From Flavobacteriaceae bacterium (GTDB lineage Bacteria; Bacteroidota; Bacteroidia; Flavobacteriales; Flavobacteriaceae), in NCBI GenBank assembly GCA_030625995.1, contig DAOUPU010000129.1, positions 1 through 7,164 of the forward strand: DNA of 7,164 nt. The letters are read 5' to 3'. Below are positions 1 through 5,753 of the stretch, in pieces. How positions within the stretch are numbered: the first letter of the stretch is position 1; every line of letters begins with the position of its first letter. The notes below the pieces were generated by a model. The model saw nothing but the letters and a program-made list of their open reading frames with translations, had not been told where the DNA came from and did not search any database. The translations under genes and the position numbers were made by a program.

Positions 1-198
1 ATCCCTTGGGCTTTAGCATTTTTTAATGTTGGCGTAGAAATTGGTCAAATAGCTTTTGTATTGGTGGTATTAGTTTTTATCAAATTACTTTCCTATAAAA
101 AGGACTGGCCAATCTTTATCAAGAAGATCCCGCCTTATGCGATTGGCTCTTTGGCAGCTTTTTGGGTGATTCAAAGAATTATGGCATTTTGGAACTGA
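1..198 (+). CDS. HupE/UreJ-family membrane protein, C-terminal fragment
   Basis: Frame 1 is open from the left edge to TGA at 196-198 and gives 65 residues; the start lies outside the window. The peptide begins IPWALAFFNVGVEIGQIAFV and ends near AIGSLAAFWVIQRIMAFWN. The stretches FNVGVEIGQ and YAIGSLAAFW resemble the conserved C-terminal part of HupE/UreJ-type proteins, which are multi-pass inner-membrane proteins linked in some bacteria to nickel supply for hydrogenase or urease. Two hydrophobic helices are visible, at about residues 8-28 and 44-60, joined by a short basic loop (YKKDWPIFIKK). No metalloenzyme gene lies nearby, so a nickel role here is unproven. In Bacteroidota such proteins are often solitary. 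The family call rests on remembered motifs in a short fragment. Confidence 0.72.
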   Translation: MPWALAFFNVGVEIGQIAFVLVVLVFIKLLSYKKDWPIFIKKIPPYAIGSLAAFWVIQRIMAFWN

Positions 199-208
199 AA
201 GACACACC

Positions 209-264
209 CCTACCTACCGGCAGGCGGGCCTAACCCCTCTATAGAGGGGAACTTTAAAGTACTT
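209..264. repeat. Cluster of consecutive palindromes between convergent genes
   Basis: Several palindromes follow one another with almost no spacing. Bases 209-228 form an imperfect palindrome centred on CCGG, with 8 of 10 arm positions pairing if one G-T is counted. Bases 234-249 (CCCCTCTATAGAGGGG) are a perfect 16-base palindrome. Bases 251-260 (ACTTTAAAGT) are perfect, and 257-264 (AAGTACTT) overlaps it. The cluster sits between the converging ends of the HupE-like gene and rlmH. The stem of 234-249 could act as a terminator in either direction, but neither side has a good T-tract. Similar CCTGCCGGCAGG and CCCCTCT...GGGG elements are, from memory, common intergenic repeats in Bacteroidota genomes. 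Confidence 0.6.
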
Positions 265-313
265 GATTTATTAGCATTTATTTGAGTTTTGAAATTTGGA
301 AAATGAATTTCAT

Positions 314-787
314 CTATTCATGGTGATAAGGCTCATTTTTTAATATTGTAAATGCCCTGTAGATCTGTTCTACAACAAATAAACGTATCATTTGATGTGA
401 GAAAGTCATTCTTGAAAACGATACCTTTCCATTAGCTTTCTGATAAACTTTTTCCGAAAAACCATAAGGTCCGCCTATTACAAACACAAGTTGTTTGATA
501 CCTGAATTCATTTTTTTCTGTAAGAATGAAGAAAATTCTATCGATCGATATTCTTTCCCTTTTTCATCCAGTAAGATCAATTGATCTGTGGCTTGTATCT
601 CTTTTAATACTAATTCTCCTTCCTTTTCCTTTTGCTGATCTTGAGATAGATTTTTGGAATTCTTGATATCCGGAATAACAAATAACTCAAATTTTACATA
701 ATGTTTTAGTCTTTGTTCATAGGTCCTAATTAAGGTCTGCAAACTCTTATCATCCGTTTTACCAATAGCAAGTAATTTTATCTTCAT
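314..787 (-). CDS. rlmH: 23S rRNA (pseudouridine1915-N3)-methyltransferase RlmH
   Basis: This 157-residue SPOUT-class methyltransferase is predicted to methylate N3 of pseudouridine 1915 in helix 69 of 23S rRNA, on assembled 70S ribosomes, using S-adenosylmethionine. Family hallmarks are easy to see. They are the N-terminal strand MKIKLLAIGK, the cofactor-knot loop FVIGGPYGF at about residues 102-110, the block MTFSHQMIRLFVVEQIYRA at 127-145, and the C-terminal tail NEPYHHE at 151-157. The length matches the E. coli protein (155 residues). The start is the only sensible one, because MKIKLLAIGK is the usual N-terminus of the family. The gene is divergent from nadC with a 66-base shared upstream region. 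From memory the two are neighbours in many Bacteroidota, which suggests vertical inheritance. The leader is A/T-rich with no Shine-Dalgarno sequence. Confidence 0.96.
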   Translation of the reverse strand: MKIKLLAIGKTDDKSLQTLIRTYEQRLKHYVKFELFVIPDIKNSKNLSQDQQKEKEGELVLKEIQATDQLILLDEKGKEYRSIEFSSFLQKKMNSGIKQLVFVIGGPYGFSEKVYQKANGKVSFSRMTFSHQMIRLFVVEQIYRAFTILKNEPYHHE

Positions 788-823
788 TCCATTCTTTCTT
801 TATTATCGTAAATATAAAAAAGT

Positions 824-831
824 TATTTTTG
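824..831 (+). promoter_or_regulatory. Putative -7 box for nadC
   Basis: TATTTTTG fits the Bacteroidota sigma-ABfr -7 consensus TAnnTTTG and lies 22 bases before the nadC ATG. This would give a leader of roughly 15 bases. No TTG-type -33 element is found at the expected distance (around 800-805), so the assignment rests on the -7 box and its position. The same octamer also occurs by chance inside coding sequence in this window (2483-2490 and 2821-2828). Confidence 0.45.
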
Positions 832-853
832 TAATCGAATTAAACCATAAAAT

Positions 854-1711
854 ATGATAAGTAAAGATCAGTTTCAAAAGGAATTGGAGATCATTATAAA
901 AAATGCATTAAGAGAAGATGTGGGTGATGGTGATCATAGTTCTCTGGCTTGTATTCCAAATGAAGCCCAGGGTAAAGCCAAACTCTTGGTAAAAGAAAAT
1001 GGCATTATCGCAGGTGTTGCATTTGCAAAAATGATCTTTGAGGAAGTTGATCCAAATTTGCGCATTGATATATTGATTAATGATGGCGAGCCTGTTAAAA
1101 TTGGTGATATTGTGTTCTATATTGCGGGTAACTCCCAGTCGATCTTGAAGGCAGAAAGGTTGGTTTTAAATTCTATGCAACGTATGAGTGCTATAGCAAG
1201 CAAAACCAAGCAATTTTTAGATCTCCTGGATGGAAGCAAAACAAAAATACTGGATACAAGAAAAACAACTCCGGGAATTCGAGCGATTGAAAAATGGGCG
1301 GTAAAAATTGGAGGAGGAGAGAATCACAGATTTGCATTATACGATATGATCATGTTAAAGGACAACCACATCGACTTTGCCGGGGGTGTGAGTTTGGCTA
1401 TCCAAAAAACGAAGAAATATTTAGTCGATAATAATTTAGATCTAAAAATCATTGTTGAAGCAAGAAGCTTTTCGGAAATTGAGGAGGTCATGCAAAACGA
1501 TGGGATCTACAGAATTCTTCTTGATAATTTCAATTTTGAAGACACCAAAAAAGCTATATCATTAATAGGTGATTATTGTCGGACAGAATCCTCCGGTAAC
1601 ATAACATTAAAAACTGCTCGTACTTATGCGGATTGTGGCGTAGATTATATTTCCTCCGGGGCTTTAACACATTCCGTTTATAATATGGATTTGAGCTTGA
1701 AGGCGGTTTGA
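854..1711 (+). CDS. nadC: Nicotinate-nucleotide pyrophosphorylase (carboxylating), quinolinate phosphoribosyltransferase
   Basis: The 285-residue protein has the usual family length. It is expected to convert quinolinate and PRPP to nicotinate mononucleotide, CO2 and pyrophosphate, the step of de novo NAD synthesis after NadA/NadB. Visible motifs in order are EDVGDGDHS (21-29), ERLVLNSMQRMSAIAS (101-116), DTRKTTPGIRAIEKWAV (134-150) followed by KIGGGENHR (151-159), DMIMLKDNH (164-172), VEAR (201-204), LLDNF (222-226), ESSGNIT (245-251) and GVDYISSGALTHS (262-274). Together they cover the N-terminal alpha/beta sandwich and the C-terminal barrel. The basic residues R136, K137, R159, K169 and H172 fall in motifs that bind quinolinate and the phosphates in this family. 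The start ATG is preceded by an A-rich leader without a Shine-Dalgarno sequence. No nadA or nadB is present here. The gene appears to be transcribed alone. Confidence 0.96.
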   Translation: MISKDQFQKELEIIIKNALREDVGDGDHSSLACIPNEAQGKAKLLVKENGIIAGVAFAKMIFEEVDPNLRIDILINDGEPVKIGDIVFYIAGNSQSILKAERLVLNSMQRMSAIASKTKQFLDLLDGSKTKILDTRKTTPGIRAIEKWAVKIGGGENHRFALYDMIMLKDNHIDFAGGVSLAIQKTKKYLVDNNLDLKIIVEARSFSEIEEVMQNDGIYRILLDNFNFEDTKKAISLIGDYCRTESSGNITLKTARTYADCGVDYISSGALTHSVYNMDLSLKAV

Positions 1712-1750
1712 TTTGGTCTTAGACTTATTAAGTTACTATTTTCTATTTCT

Positions 1751-1867
1751 CGCAGAACACGCAGACCCGCTTGCAGCGAGGCAAGTTTTATTGATTTCGC
1801 AGATCTATCATTGAATTTGAAATTTGATTTTTGGTCCACGTAGAAGTTCGTAAAGTTTGGCGCAAAG
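1751..1867. repeat. Degenerate CGCAGA / CGCAAAG short intergenic repeats
   Basis: In the 231-base gap between the converging nadC and pcm genes, CGCAGA occurs at 1751-1756, 1760-1765 and 1798-1803. Farther along, a related degenerate set occurs: CGTAGAAG at 1839-1846, CGTAAAG at 1849-1855 and CGCAAAG at 1861-1867, roughly every 10-12 bases. From memory, tandem CGCAAAG and CGCAGATT-type units are frequent intergenic filler in Bacteroidota; no function is established by anything seen here. The following T/C-rich stretch, about 1890-1945, has no readable gene. Open frames across this gap look non-coding. Confidence 0.5.
1770..1789 (+). terminator. Weak terminator-like hairpin after nadC
   Basis: CTTGC (1770-1774) pairs with GCAAG (1781-1785) across a six-base loop, and TTTT (1786-1789) follows. 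The short five-pair stem and short T-run make this a weak intrinsic terminator at best. It is placed 58 bases after the nadC stop and overlaps the CGCAGA repeat region, so it could equally be part of that repeat. Confidence 0.3.
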
Positions 1868-1942
1868 AATTTGGTTTTTTAATTGCTAGTACTTGCAGAC
1901 GTCTATCTTTTTTCTTTCCTCTTGTTTCTTGCTCCCTACTCC

Positions 1943-2590
1943 TTATTTATTACTGTCCTTTAACAGAGGAACAAATCGAAAATCACCATATTCATGCCTT
2001 TCAAATTTCTTTGGCCCTTTTCTTTCAATTACAGTCATAACCTGAATTCCCTTTCCAACAGGTATCACTAACTTCCCTCCTATTTTTAATTGACTCAAGA
2101 GTACCTTGGGGACGTATGGAGCTCCGGCAGTTACCAATATCTTATCAAATGGTGCAGATTCAGGTAAGCCAGCATAGCCATCACCGAAAACCAATTTCTT
2201 TGGCACATAGCCAACTTGGGGTAAAAACTTTTTTGCCATTTTATACAATTCCTTTTGTCGCTCTATACTATAGACCTCCGCTTTCAATTCAATTAAAATC
2301 GCTGTCTGATATCCGGATCCGGTTCCTATTTCTAAAACTTTATCTCCCGGAATAATTTCTAACAATTCCGTTTGAAAGGCAACTGTGTAGGGCTGTGAAA
2401 TGGTTTGATCTGCTCCAATTGGAAAAGGTTTGTCCTGATAAGCAAAATCAATAAAACCGGAGTCCATAAATAAATGTCTGGGTATTTTTGAAATTGCTTT
2501 TAAAACATTCTCATCTTTTATTCCCTTTCTTTTTATTTGCGCAACTAATTGATTTCGAAGCCCTTTATGCTTATTCGTATCTCTTATCAT
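1943..2590 (-). CDS. pcm: Protein-L-isoaspartate O-methyltransferase
   Basis: The 215-residue protein is a class I S-adenosylmethionine-dependent methyltransferase predicted to methylate L-isoaspartyl residues in damaged cytosolic proteins, which starts their repair to aspartate. Diagnostic segments are PRHLFM (37-42), PIGADQTISQPYTVA (57-71), motif I VLEIGTGSGYQTA (85-97), the acidic strand end YSIER (107-111), FDKILVTAGAP (148-158), GGKLVIPVG (171-179) and the C-terminal FRFVPLL (204-210). The length is typical. The first residues MIRDTNKHKGLRNQLV fit the family's N-terminal helix, so the ATG at 2590 is accepted. In many proteobacteria pcm sits beside surE and nlpD/rpoS, but here it is alone, divergent from the Gfo/Idh/MocA gene and convergent with nadC. 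Confidence 0.95.
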   Translation of the reverse strand: MIRDTNKHKGLRNQLVAQIKRKGIKDENVLKAISKIPRHLFMDSGFIDFAYQDKPFPIGADQTISQPYTVAFQTELLEIIPGDKVLEIGTGSGYQTAILIELKAEVYSIERQKELYKMAKKFLPQVGYVPKKLVFGDGYAGLPESAPFDKILVTAGAPYVPKVLLSQLKIGGKLVIPVGKGIQVMTVIERKGPKKFERHEYGDFRFVPLLKDSNK

Positions 2591-2598
2591 GATGAACT

Positions 2599-2606
2599 CA
2601 AAAATA
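2599..2606 (-). promoter_or_regulatory. Putative -7 box close to pcm
   Basis: Read on the - strand this is TATTTTTG, matching TAnnTTTG, and it ends only eight bases before the pcm ATG. Transcription from it would give an essentially leaderless mRNA. A second - strand copy of the same octamer lies at 2660-2667 and would give a leader of roughly 60 bases. The sequence alone does not decide between them, and no clear -33 element was found for either. Confidence 0.3.
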
Positions 2607-2650
2607 GGTAATTATTTCCCGAAATGAAGTAAAAAAAATATCATATTTCG

Positions 2651-2667
2651 TATTTTTGTCAAAAATA
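2651..2667 (+). promoter_or_regulatory. Putative -7 box of the oxidoreductase operon inside a perfect inverted repeat
   Basis: TATTTTTG at 2651-2658 fits the Bacteroidota -7 consensus and lies 16 bases before the ATG at 2675, giving a leader of around 10 bases. It is followed after a single T by its exact reverse complement CAAAAATA (2660-2667), so the whole 17-base block is a perfect inverted repeat. The second arm reads as a -7 box on the other strand, toward pcm. The block could be back-to-back promoters, an operator, or an AT-rich coincidence. Confidence 0.4.
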
Positions 2668-2674
2668 TTATCAG

Positions 2675-3634
2675 ATGCTAAAAGCAGGAGTTTTAGGTGC
2701 CGGACACCTTGGTAAAATCCATTTAAGACTATTAAATCAATCTAAAAAATTTGAACTTGCAGGATTTTATGATCCCGTTAAGGAAAATGCCATTAAAGTA
2801 GCAGAGGAATTTGGTTATCCTATTTTTGATTCCATTGCAGAACTGATAGATGCAGTGGATGTTGTAGATATTGTTACCCCTACCTTGAATCATTATGAAT
2901 GTGCGAAAATGGCGATCAAGAAGGGCAAACATATCTTTATCGAAAAACCAATCACAAAAACTGTTGCTGAAGCGGAGGAACTAAGAGAATTAGTGAAACA
3001 ACTCAATGTCCGAGGTCAGGTGGGGCATGTTGAACGGTTTAATCCAGCTTTTTTGGCTGTTAAAGATAAAATTGAGAACCCAATGTTTATTGAAACGCAT
3101 AGGCTTTCTGAATTCAATCCCAGAGGAACTGACGTTCCGGTTGTGTTGGACTTAATGATTCATGATATCGATATTATTCTAAGTGTTGTACATTCGAAAG
3201 TGAAGAATATTCACGCCAGTGGTGTAACGGTAATTAGTGATACACCAGATATTGCCAATGCCCGACTAGAATTTGAAAATGGATGCGTAGCTAATCTGAC
3301 TGCAAGTAGAATTTCAATGAAGAATATGCGTAAGTCCAGATTTTTTCAAAAAAATGCTTATATTTCTGTGGACTTTCTAGAAAAAAAATGTGAGGTAGTG
3401 AAGATGAAAGATGTACCTGAAAATCCAGATGAATTCGCCATGATATTGCAAAATGCTGAAGGAGTTAAAAAACAAATATATTTTGATAACCCAAACATTA
3501 CAAATAATAATGCCATTTTAGACGAGCTTGAATCTTTTGCTGATGCCATAAACAATAGCACCGTGCCTATAGTATCATTGCGACAAGGAACGGAAGCATT
3601 ACGAATAGCTCAACAAATTATTGATAGTTTTTAA
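2675..3634 (+). CDS. Gfo/Idh/MocA-family NAD(P)-dependent oxidoreductase
   Basis: The 319-residue cytosolic dehydrogenase has two domains. The N-terminal Rossmann fold carries GAGHLG at 8-13, and D33 after the second strand is a candidate ribose-binding acid. The family motif EKP is at 90-92, with K91 as the expected catalytic or cofactor-contacting lysine. The C-terminal domain begins with VGHVERFNPA (116-125) and contains DLMIHDIDI (159-167), where H163 and D164 occupy the usual catalytic position. Members typically oxidise or reduce a hydroxyl of a sugar or sugar nucleotide. The GHVERFNPA block reminds me of members found near lipid A genes that act on UDP-GlcNAc derivatives, but this is weak and no lpx gene is in view. 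It is the first gene of a compact operon, with a 14-base gap to the hydroxylase gene. The substrate is unknown. Confidence 0.9.
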   Translation: MLKAGVLGAGHLGKIHLRLLNQSKKFELAGFYDPVKENAIKVAEEFGYPIFDSIAELIDAVDVVDIVTPTLNHYECAKMAIKKGKHIFIEKPITKTVAEAEELRELVKQLNVRGQVGHVERFNPAFLAVKDKIENPMFIETHRLSEFNPRGTDVPVVLDLMIHDIDIILSVVHSKVKNIHASGVTVISDTPDIANARLEFENGCVANLTASRISMKNMRKSRFFQKNAYISVDFLEKKCEVVKMKDVPENPDEFAMILQNAEGVKKQIYFDNPNITNNNAILDELESFADAINNSTVPIVSLRQGTEALRIAQQIIDSF

Positions 3635-3648
3635 TACCAATAATTATA

Positions 3649-4278
3649 ATGAAAACAAAAGTAACAACCGAACACCATAAAGGCCAAGCGGAAATTTTTA
3701 AAAATCCGTTTTTAGAGAGTTTATCCAAAACTAGTTTAACATCAAATATAATTGTCTATGGATTGACCGTTTTGATATTAGTTTATGTGGCTTTGTACGA
3801 TATGAATATTCCATTTTTAACTTTTTTAATCTTGTTTGTAACTGCCTTATTCTTATGGACATTCGCGGAATATATGCTTCATCGATATTTATTTCATTGG
3901 ATAAGTGAAAATAAAGCAATTCAAAGGTTTCATTTTATTATGCACGGTAATCATCATTTGTTCCCTAAAGATACTGATAGAATATTAATGCCTCCTGTTC
4001 CGGGATTACTAATGGGTTCCGCTCTGTTCGGTATGTTCTACCTTATATTTAGTATTATCGGTTATCCAGTATATACTTGGGCTTTTTTTCCGGGCTTTTT
4101 CTTGGGTTACCTCTTATATTCCTTTATTCATAGAGCAACTCATGTAAGTAAGCCCCCTAAGAGATTTAAATATTTATGGAGGCATCATAGTATACATCAT
4201 TATAAATATCCAGATAAAGCATTTGGTGTTTCCAATATATTTTGGGATCGTGTTTTCGGCACTATGCCACCTAAATAA
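3649..4278 (+). CDS. FA2H/Scs7-type membrane fatty acid hydroxylase (sterol desaturase superfamily)
   Basis: The 209-residue integral membrane di-iron enzyme is predicted to insert a hydroxyl into a fatty acyl chain with O2. All histidine boxes are visible: HRYLFH (78-83, HX4H), H95, HGNHH (99-103, HX2HH), HRATH (161-165, HX3H) and HHSIHH (179-184). The segment DTDRILMPPVPG (108-119) closely resembles the region after the HX2HH box in eukaryotic fatty acid 2-hydroxylases, more so than C5-sterol desaturases or carotenoid hydroxylases. Hydrophobic helices lie near 32-50, 54-72, 114-136 and 140-160. The N-terminal cytochrome b5 domain of yeast Scs7 is absent, so the electron donor must come from elsewhere. 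The gene lies 14 bases after the oxidoreductase and 9 before the dehydrogenase, so co-transcription is likely. 2-Hydroxylation of lipid acyl chains is inference. Confidence 0.87.
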   Translation: MKTKVTTEHHKGQAEIFKNPFLESLSKTSLTSNIIVYGLTVLILVYVALYDMNIPFLTFLILFVTALFLWTFAEYMLHRYLFHWISENKAIQRFHFIMHGNHHLFPKDTDRILMPPVPGLLMGSALFGMFYLIFSIIGYPVYTWAFFPGFFLGYLLYSFIHRATHVSKPPKRFKYLWRHHSIHHYKYPDKAFGVSNIFWDRVFGTMPPK

Positions 4279-4287
4279 ACTTCAAAT

Positions 4288-5175
4288 ATGAAAAATATTG
4301 CTGTTATAGGGTCAGGTACTATGGGAAATGGTATTGCCCATGTATTTGCCCAGAACGGATTCAGAGTAAATCTGATCGACATATCACAAAAAGCACTCGA
4401 TACAGGAGTCACTACAATTTCTAAGAACTTGGATAGAATGATCTCCAAGGGAAAAATTACGGAGGCCATAAAAAATGATACCTTAGCTAATATCACCACT
4501 TTTACTTCCATTAAGGCAGGAGTAGATTCTGCTGACCTGGTAATTGAAGCCGCAACGGAAAATGTTGATTTAAAACTTAATATATTTAAAGAGCTGGATG
4601 AAAATTGCTCGTCGAATACAATTTTAGCGACTAACACCTCCTCCATTTCAATTACAAAAATTGCGGCAAACACTTCGCGACCAGAGAAAGTTATTGGAAT
4701 GCACTTTATGAATCCCGTTCCTTTAATGAAACTGGTTGAGATCATCAGAGGTTATTCCACATCTGATGAAGTTACTAATATTATTATGGAGCTCTCGAAA
4801 AAATTAAATAAAACTCCTGTGGAAGTTAACGATTATCCTGGCTTTATTGCCAATCGTATTTTAATGCCAATGATTAACGAATCCATATATTCCTTATATG
4901 AAGGCGTTGCGGGGGTATCTGAAATTGACACCGTTATGAAGTTAGGAATGGCGCACCCCATGGGCCCTTTACAGTTAGCAGATTTTATAGGTTTAGATGT
5001 ATGCCTGTCTATATTAAATGTTATGTACGATGGTTTTAAGAATCCTAAATATGCACCCTGCCCATTATTAGTGAACATGGTTCAAGCAGATAAATTAGGT
5101 GTAAAATCGGGGGAGGGATTTTATGATTATTCTGAGAGTAAAAAGGCCGAAATTGTTTCTTCTCAATTTGTTTAA
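4288..5175 (+). CDS. 3-Hydroxybutyryl-CoA dehydrogenase (3-hydroxyacyl-CoA dehydrogenase family)
   Basis: The 295-residue protein has the length of stand-alone Hbd/PaaH-type enzymes, which reversibly oxidise 3-hydroxyacyl-CoA to 3-oxoacyl-CoA with NAD(P). The Rossmann motif GSGTMG is at 8-13, with D31 at the end of strand two as the expected ribose contact. LVIEAATEN is at 84-92. By alignment from memory with clostridial Hbd, the active-site residues are S118 (in TNTSSISIT), H139 (in GMHFMNPVPLMKLVE), E151 and N189 (in PGFIANR). The C-terminal domain carries KLGMAHPMGPLQLADFIGLD (218-237) and KSGEGFYDY (273-281). It is the last gene of the three-gene operon and is followed by a strong hairpin. 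Roles in butanoate or fatty acid metabolism, aromatic degradation or lipid synthesis are all possible. Hbd, PaaH and FadB-like names cannot be separated here, so no symbol is given. Confidence 0.93.
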   Translation: MKNIAVIGSGTMGNGIAHVFAQNGFRVNLIDISQKALDTGVTTISKNLDRMISKGKITEAIKNDTLANITTFTSIKAGVDSADLVIEAATENVDLKLNIFKELDENCSSNTILATNTSSISITKIAANTSRPEKVIGMHFMNPVPLMKLVEIIRGYSTSDEVTNIIMELSKKLNKTPVEVNDYPGFIANRILMPMINESIYSLYEGVAGVSEIDTVMKLGMAHPMGPLQLADFIGLDVCLSILNVMYDGFKNPKYAPCPLLVNMVQADKLGVKSGEGFYDYSESKKAEIVSSQFV

Positions 5176-5200
5176 AACATTATTTAATCCAATTAATAAA

Positions 5201-5222
5201 AAAAGCCCCACTTGGGGCTTTT
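5201..5222. terminator. Bidirectional intrinsic terminator
   Basis: AAAAGCCCCA (5201-5210) and TGGGGCTTTT (5213-5222) are perfect complements, giving in practice a nine-pair stem with an ACTT loop. On the - strand the stem ends in seven T residues (complement of 5198-5204), and on the + strand in four T. It lies 25 bases after the dehydrogenase stop and 3 bases after the stop of the converging small gene, so it can serve both. Confidence 0.9.
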
Positions 5223-5225
5223 AAT

Positions 5226-5594
5226 TTATAACCATCTTAAATAATAGTCCATCAAGGCTTCTTTTAATTCATAATGAAGCTTGACATATGTTTTCATGTC
5301 ATCTTTAAGAGAAGTTTGTTGATTGCGCAATCTGCCATCCAGTTCTTCACTTAAGTCCACTGTATTTACAATGCGCATTTTCCCTCTAATTCTTTGTAAC
5401 AATTTACCAATTACTGCTTTTTCTCTTATTATTTTATTTTGAAATCCTTCTAAAGGAACCATCGCTTCATATCCCAAATTTCTCCTTGCAATTTTTTCTA
5501 ACTGCTTTTCAAATTTTTCCATTTCATCTCGATGAAATCTCAATTCCCTTTTCCAAACTTTTAAATTAAATTTAAGATCGCTTAGATAAACCAT
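5226..5594 (-). CDS. Small helical (coiled-coil) protein of unknown function
   Basis: I do not recognise this family. Translation from the ATG at 5594 gives 122 residues with no signal peptide, membrane helix or cysteine. It is rich in K, R, E, L and M. Heptad-like charged segments (for example ELRFHRDEMEKFEKQLEKIA, near residues 17-36) and a C-terminal helix ending MDYYLRWL suggest a mostly alpha-helical, coiled-coil cytosolic protein. An upstream in-frame ATG at 5606 would add four residues (MEVK). I prefer 5594 because GGAGGT (complement of 5599-5604) sits four bases before it and overlaps the upstream ATG. The gene ends three bases from a shared terminator and stands alone, convergent with the dehydrogenase. 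Long charged helices suggest a structural or partner-binding role, but nothing here points to a specific one. Confidence 0.78.
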   Translation of the reverse strand: MVYLSDLKFNLKVWKRELRFHRDEMEKFEKQLEKIARRNLGYEAMVPLEGFQNKIIREKAVIGKLLQRIRGKMRIVNTVDLSEELDGRLRNQQTSLKDDMKTYVKLHYELKEALMDYYLRWL

Positions 5595-5598
5595 TTTT

Positions 5599-5604
5599 AC
5601 CTCC
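5599..5604 (-). promoter_or_regulatory. Shine-Dalgarno sequence deciding the start of the small helical protein
   Basis: On the - strand, GGAGGT is followed by AAAA and the ATG at 5594. Such a clear anti-16S match is unusual among the other genes in this window, whose leaders are A/T-rich without it. It favours the downstream of two in-frame ATG codons, since the upstream one (5606-5604) overlaps the site. Confidence 0.6.
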
Positions 5605-5606
5605 AT

Positions 5607-5753
5607 ACTCTTCAGATTTTAATTATTAATTATACTATAAATTTCCAACTTTAATCTTAAAAAATCACTGATTTAAATCATAAAACAATATAACAAAATA
5701 TATGATTTTAATATAACTCAAATTATGTATTAGTAATTCTATTTCAGTATAAA
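5607..5753. other. AT-rich intergenic stretch without a recognised gene
   Basis: This is the first part of the roughly 360-base gap between the small helical protein and the efflux adaptor. It is very AT-rich and no coding frame is convincing. AAATCATA (5675-5682) and TATGATTT (5701-5708) form an eight-base inverted repeat with an 18-base spacer. A 15-base stretch starting at 5651 (TTAATCTTAAAAAAT) matches 5813-5827 at 14 of 15 positions, that is, part of the structured patch downstream. The promoter of the small gene must lie here, but I found no clean TAnnTTTG box on the - strand. Confidence 0.5.

Noticed and set aside
1831..2040. Open frame on the + strand (69 residues) starting in the repeat region
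   Set aside because: It runs from degenerate intergenic repeats into the antisense of the pcm 3' end, and has no motif, promoter or ribosome site.
2116..2355. Open frame on the + strand (79 residues) inside pcm
   Set aside because: It is fully antisense to conserved methyltransferase motifs of pcm and shows no recognisable protein features.
2483..2490. TATTTTTG on the + strand inside pcm, matching the -7 box
   Set aside because: No gene starts suitably downstream. It, together with a copy at 2821-2828 inside the oxidoreductase gene, is kept as evidence that this octamer occurs by chance in AT-rich DNA.
4200..4745. Long open frame on the - strand (181 residues)
   Set aside because: It lies antisense to the end of the hydroxylase gene and the start of the dehydrogenase gene, both of which have unmistakable family motifs. 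Its product is a low-complexity hydrophobic and serine-rich string without domains.
5675..5708. AAATCATA / TATGATTT inverted repeat as a possible operator
   Set aside because: Eight-base matches made almost entirely of A and T are expected in a stretch this AT-rich, and the distance to the small gene's start is not suggestive.
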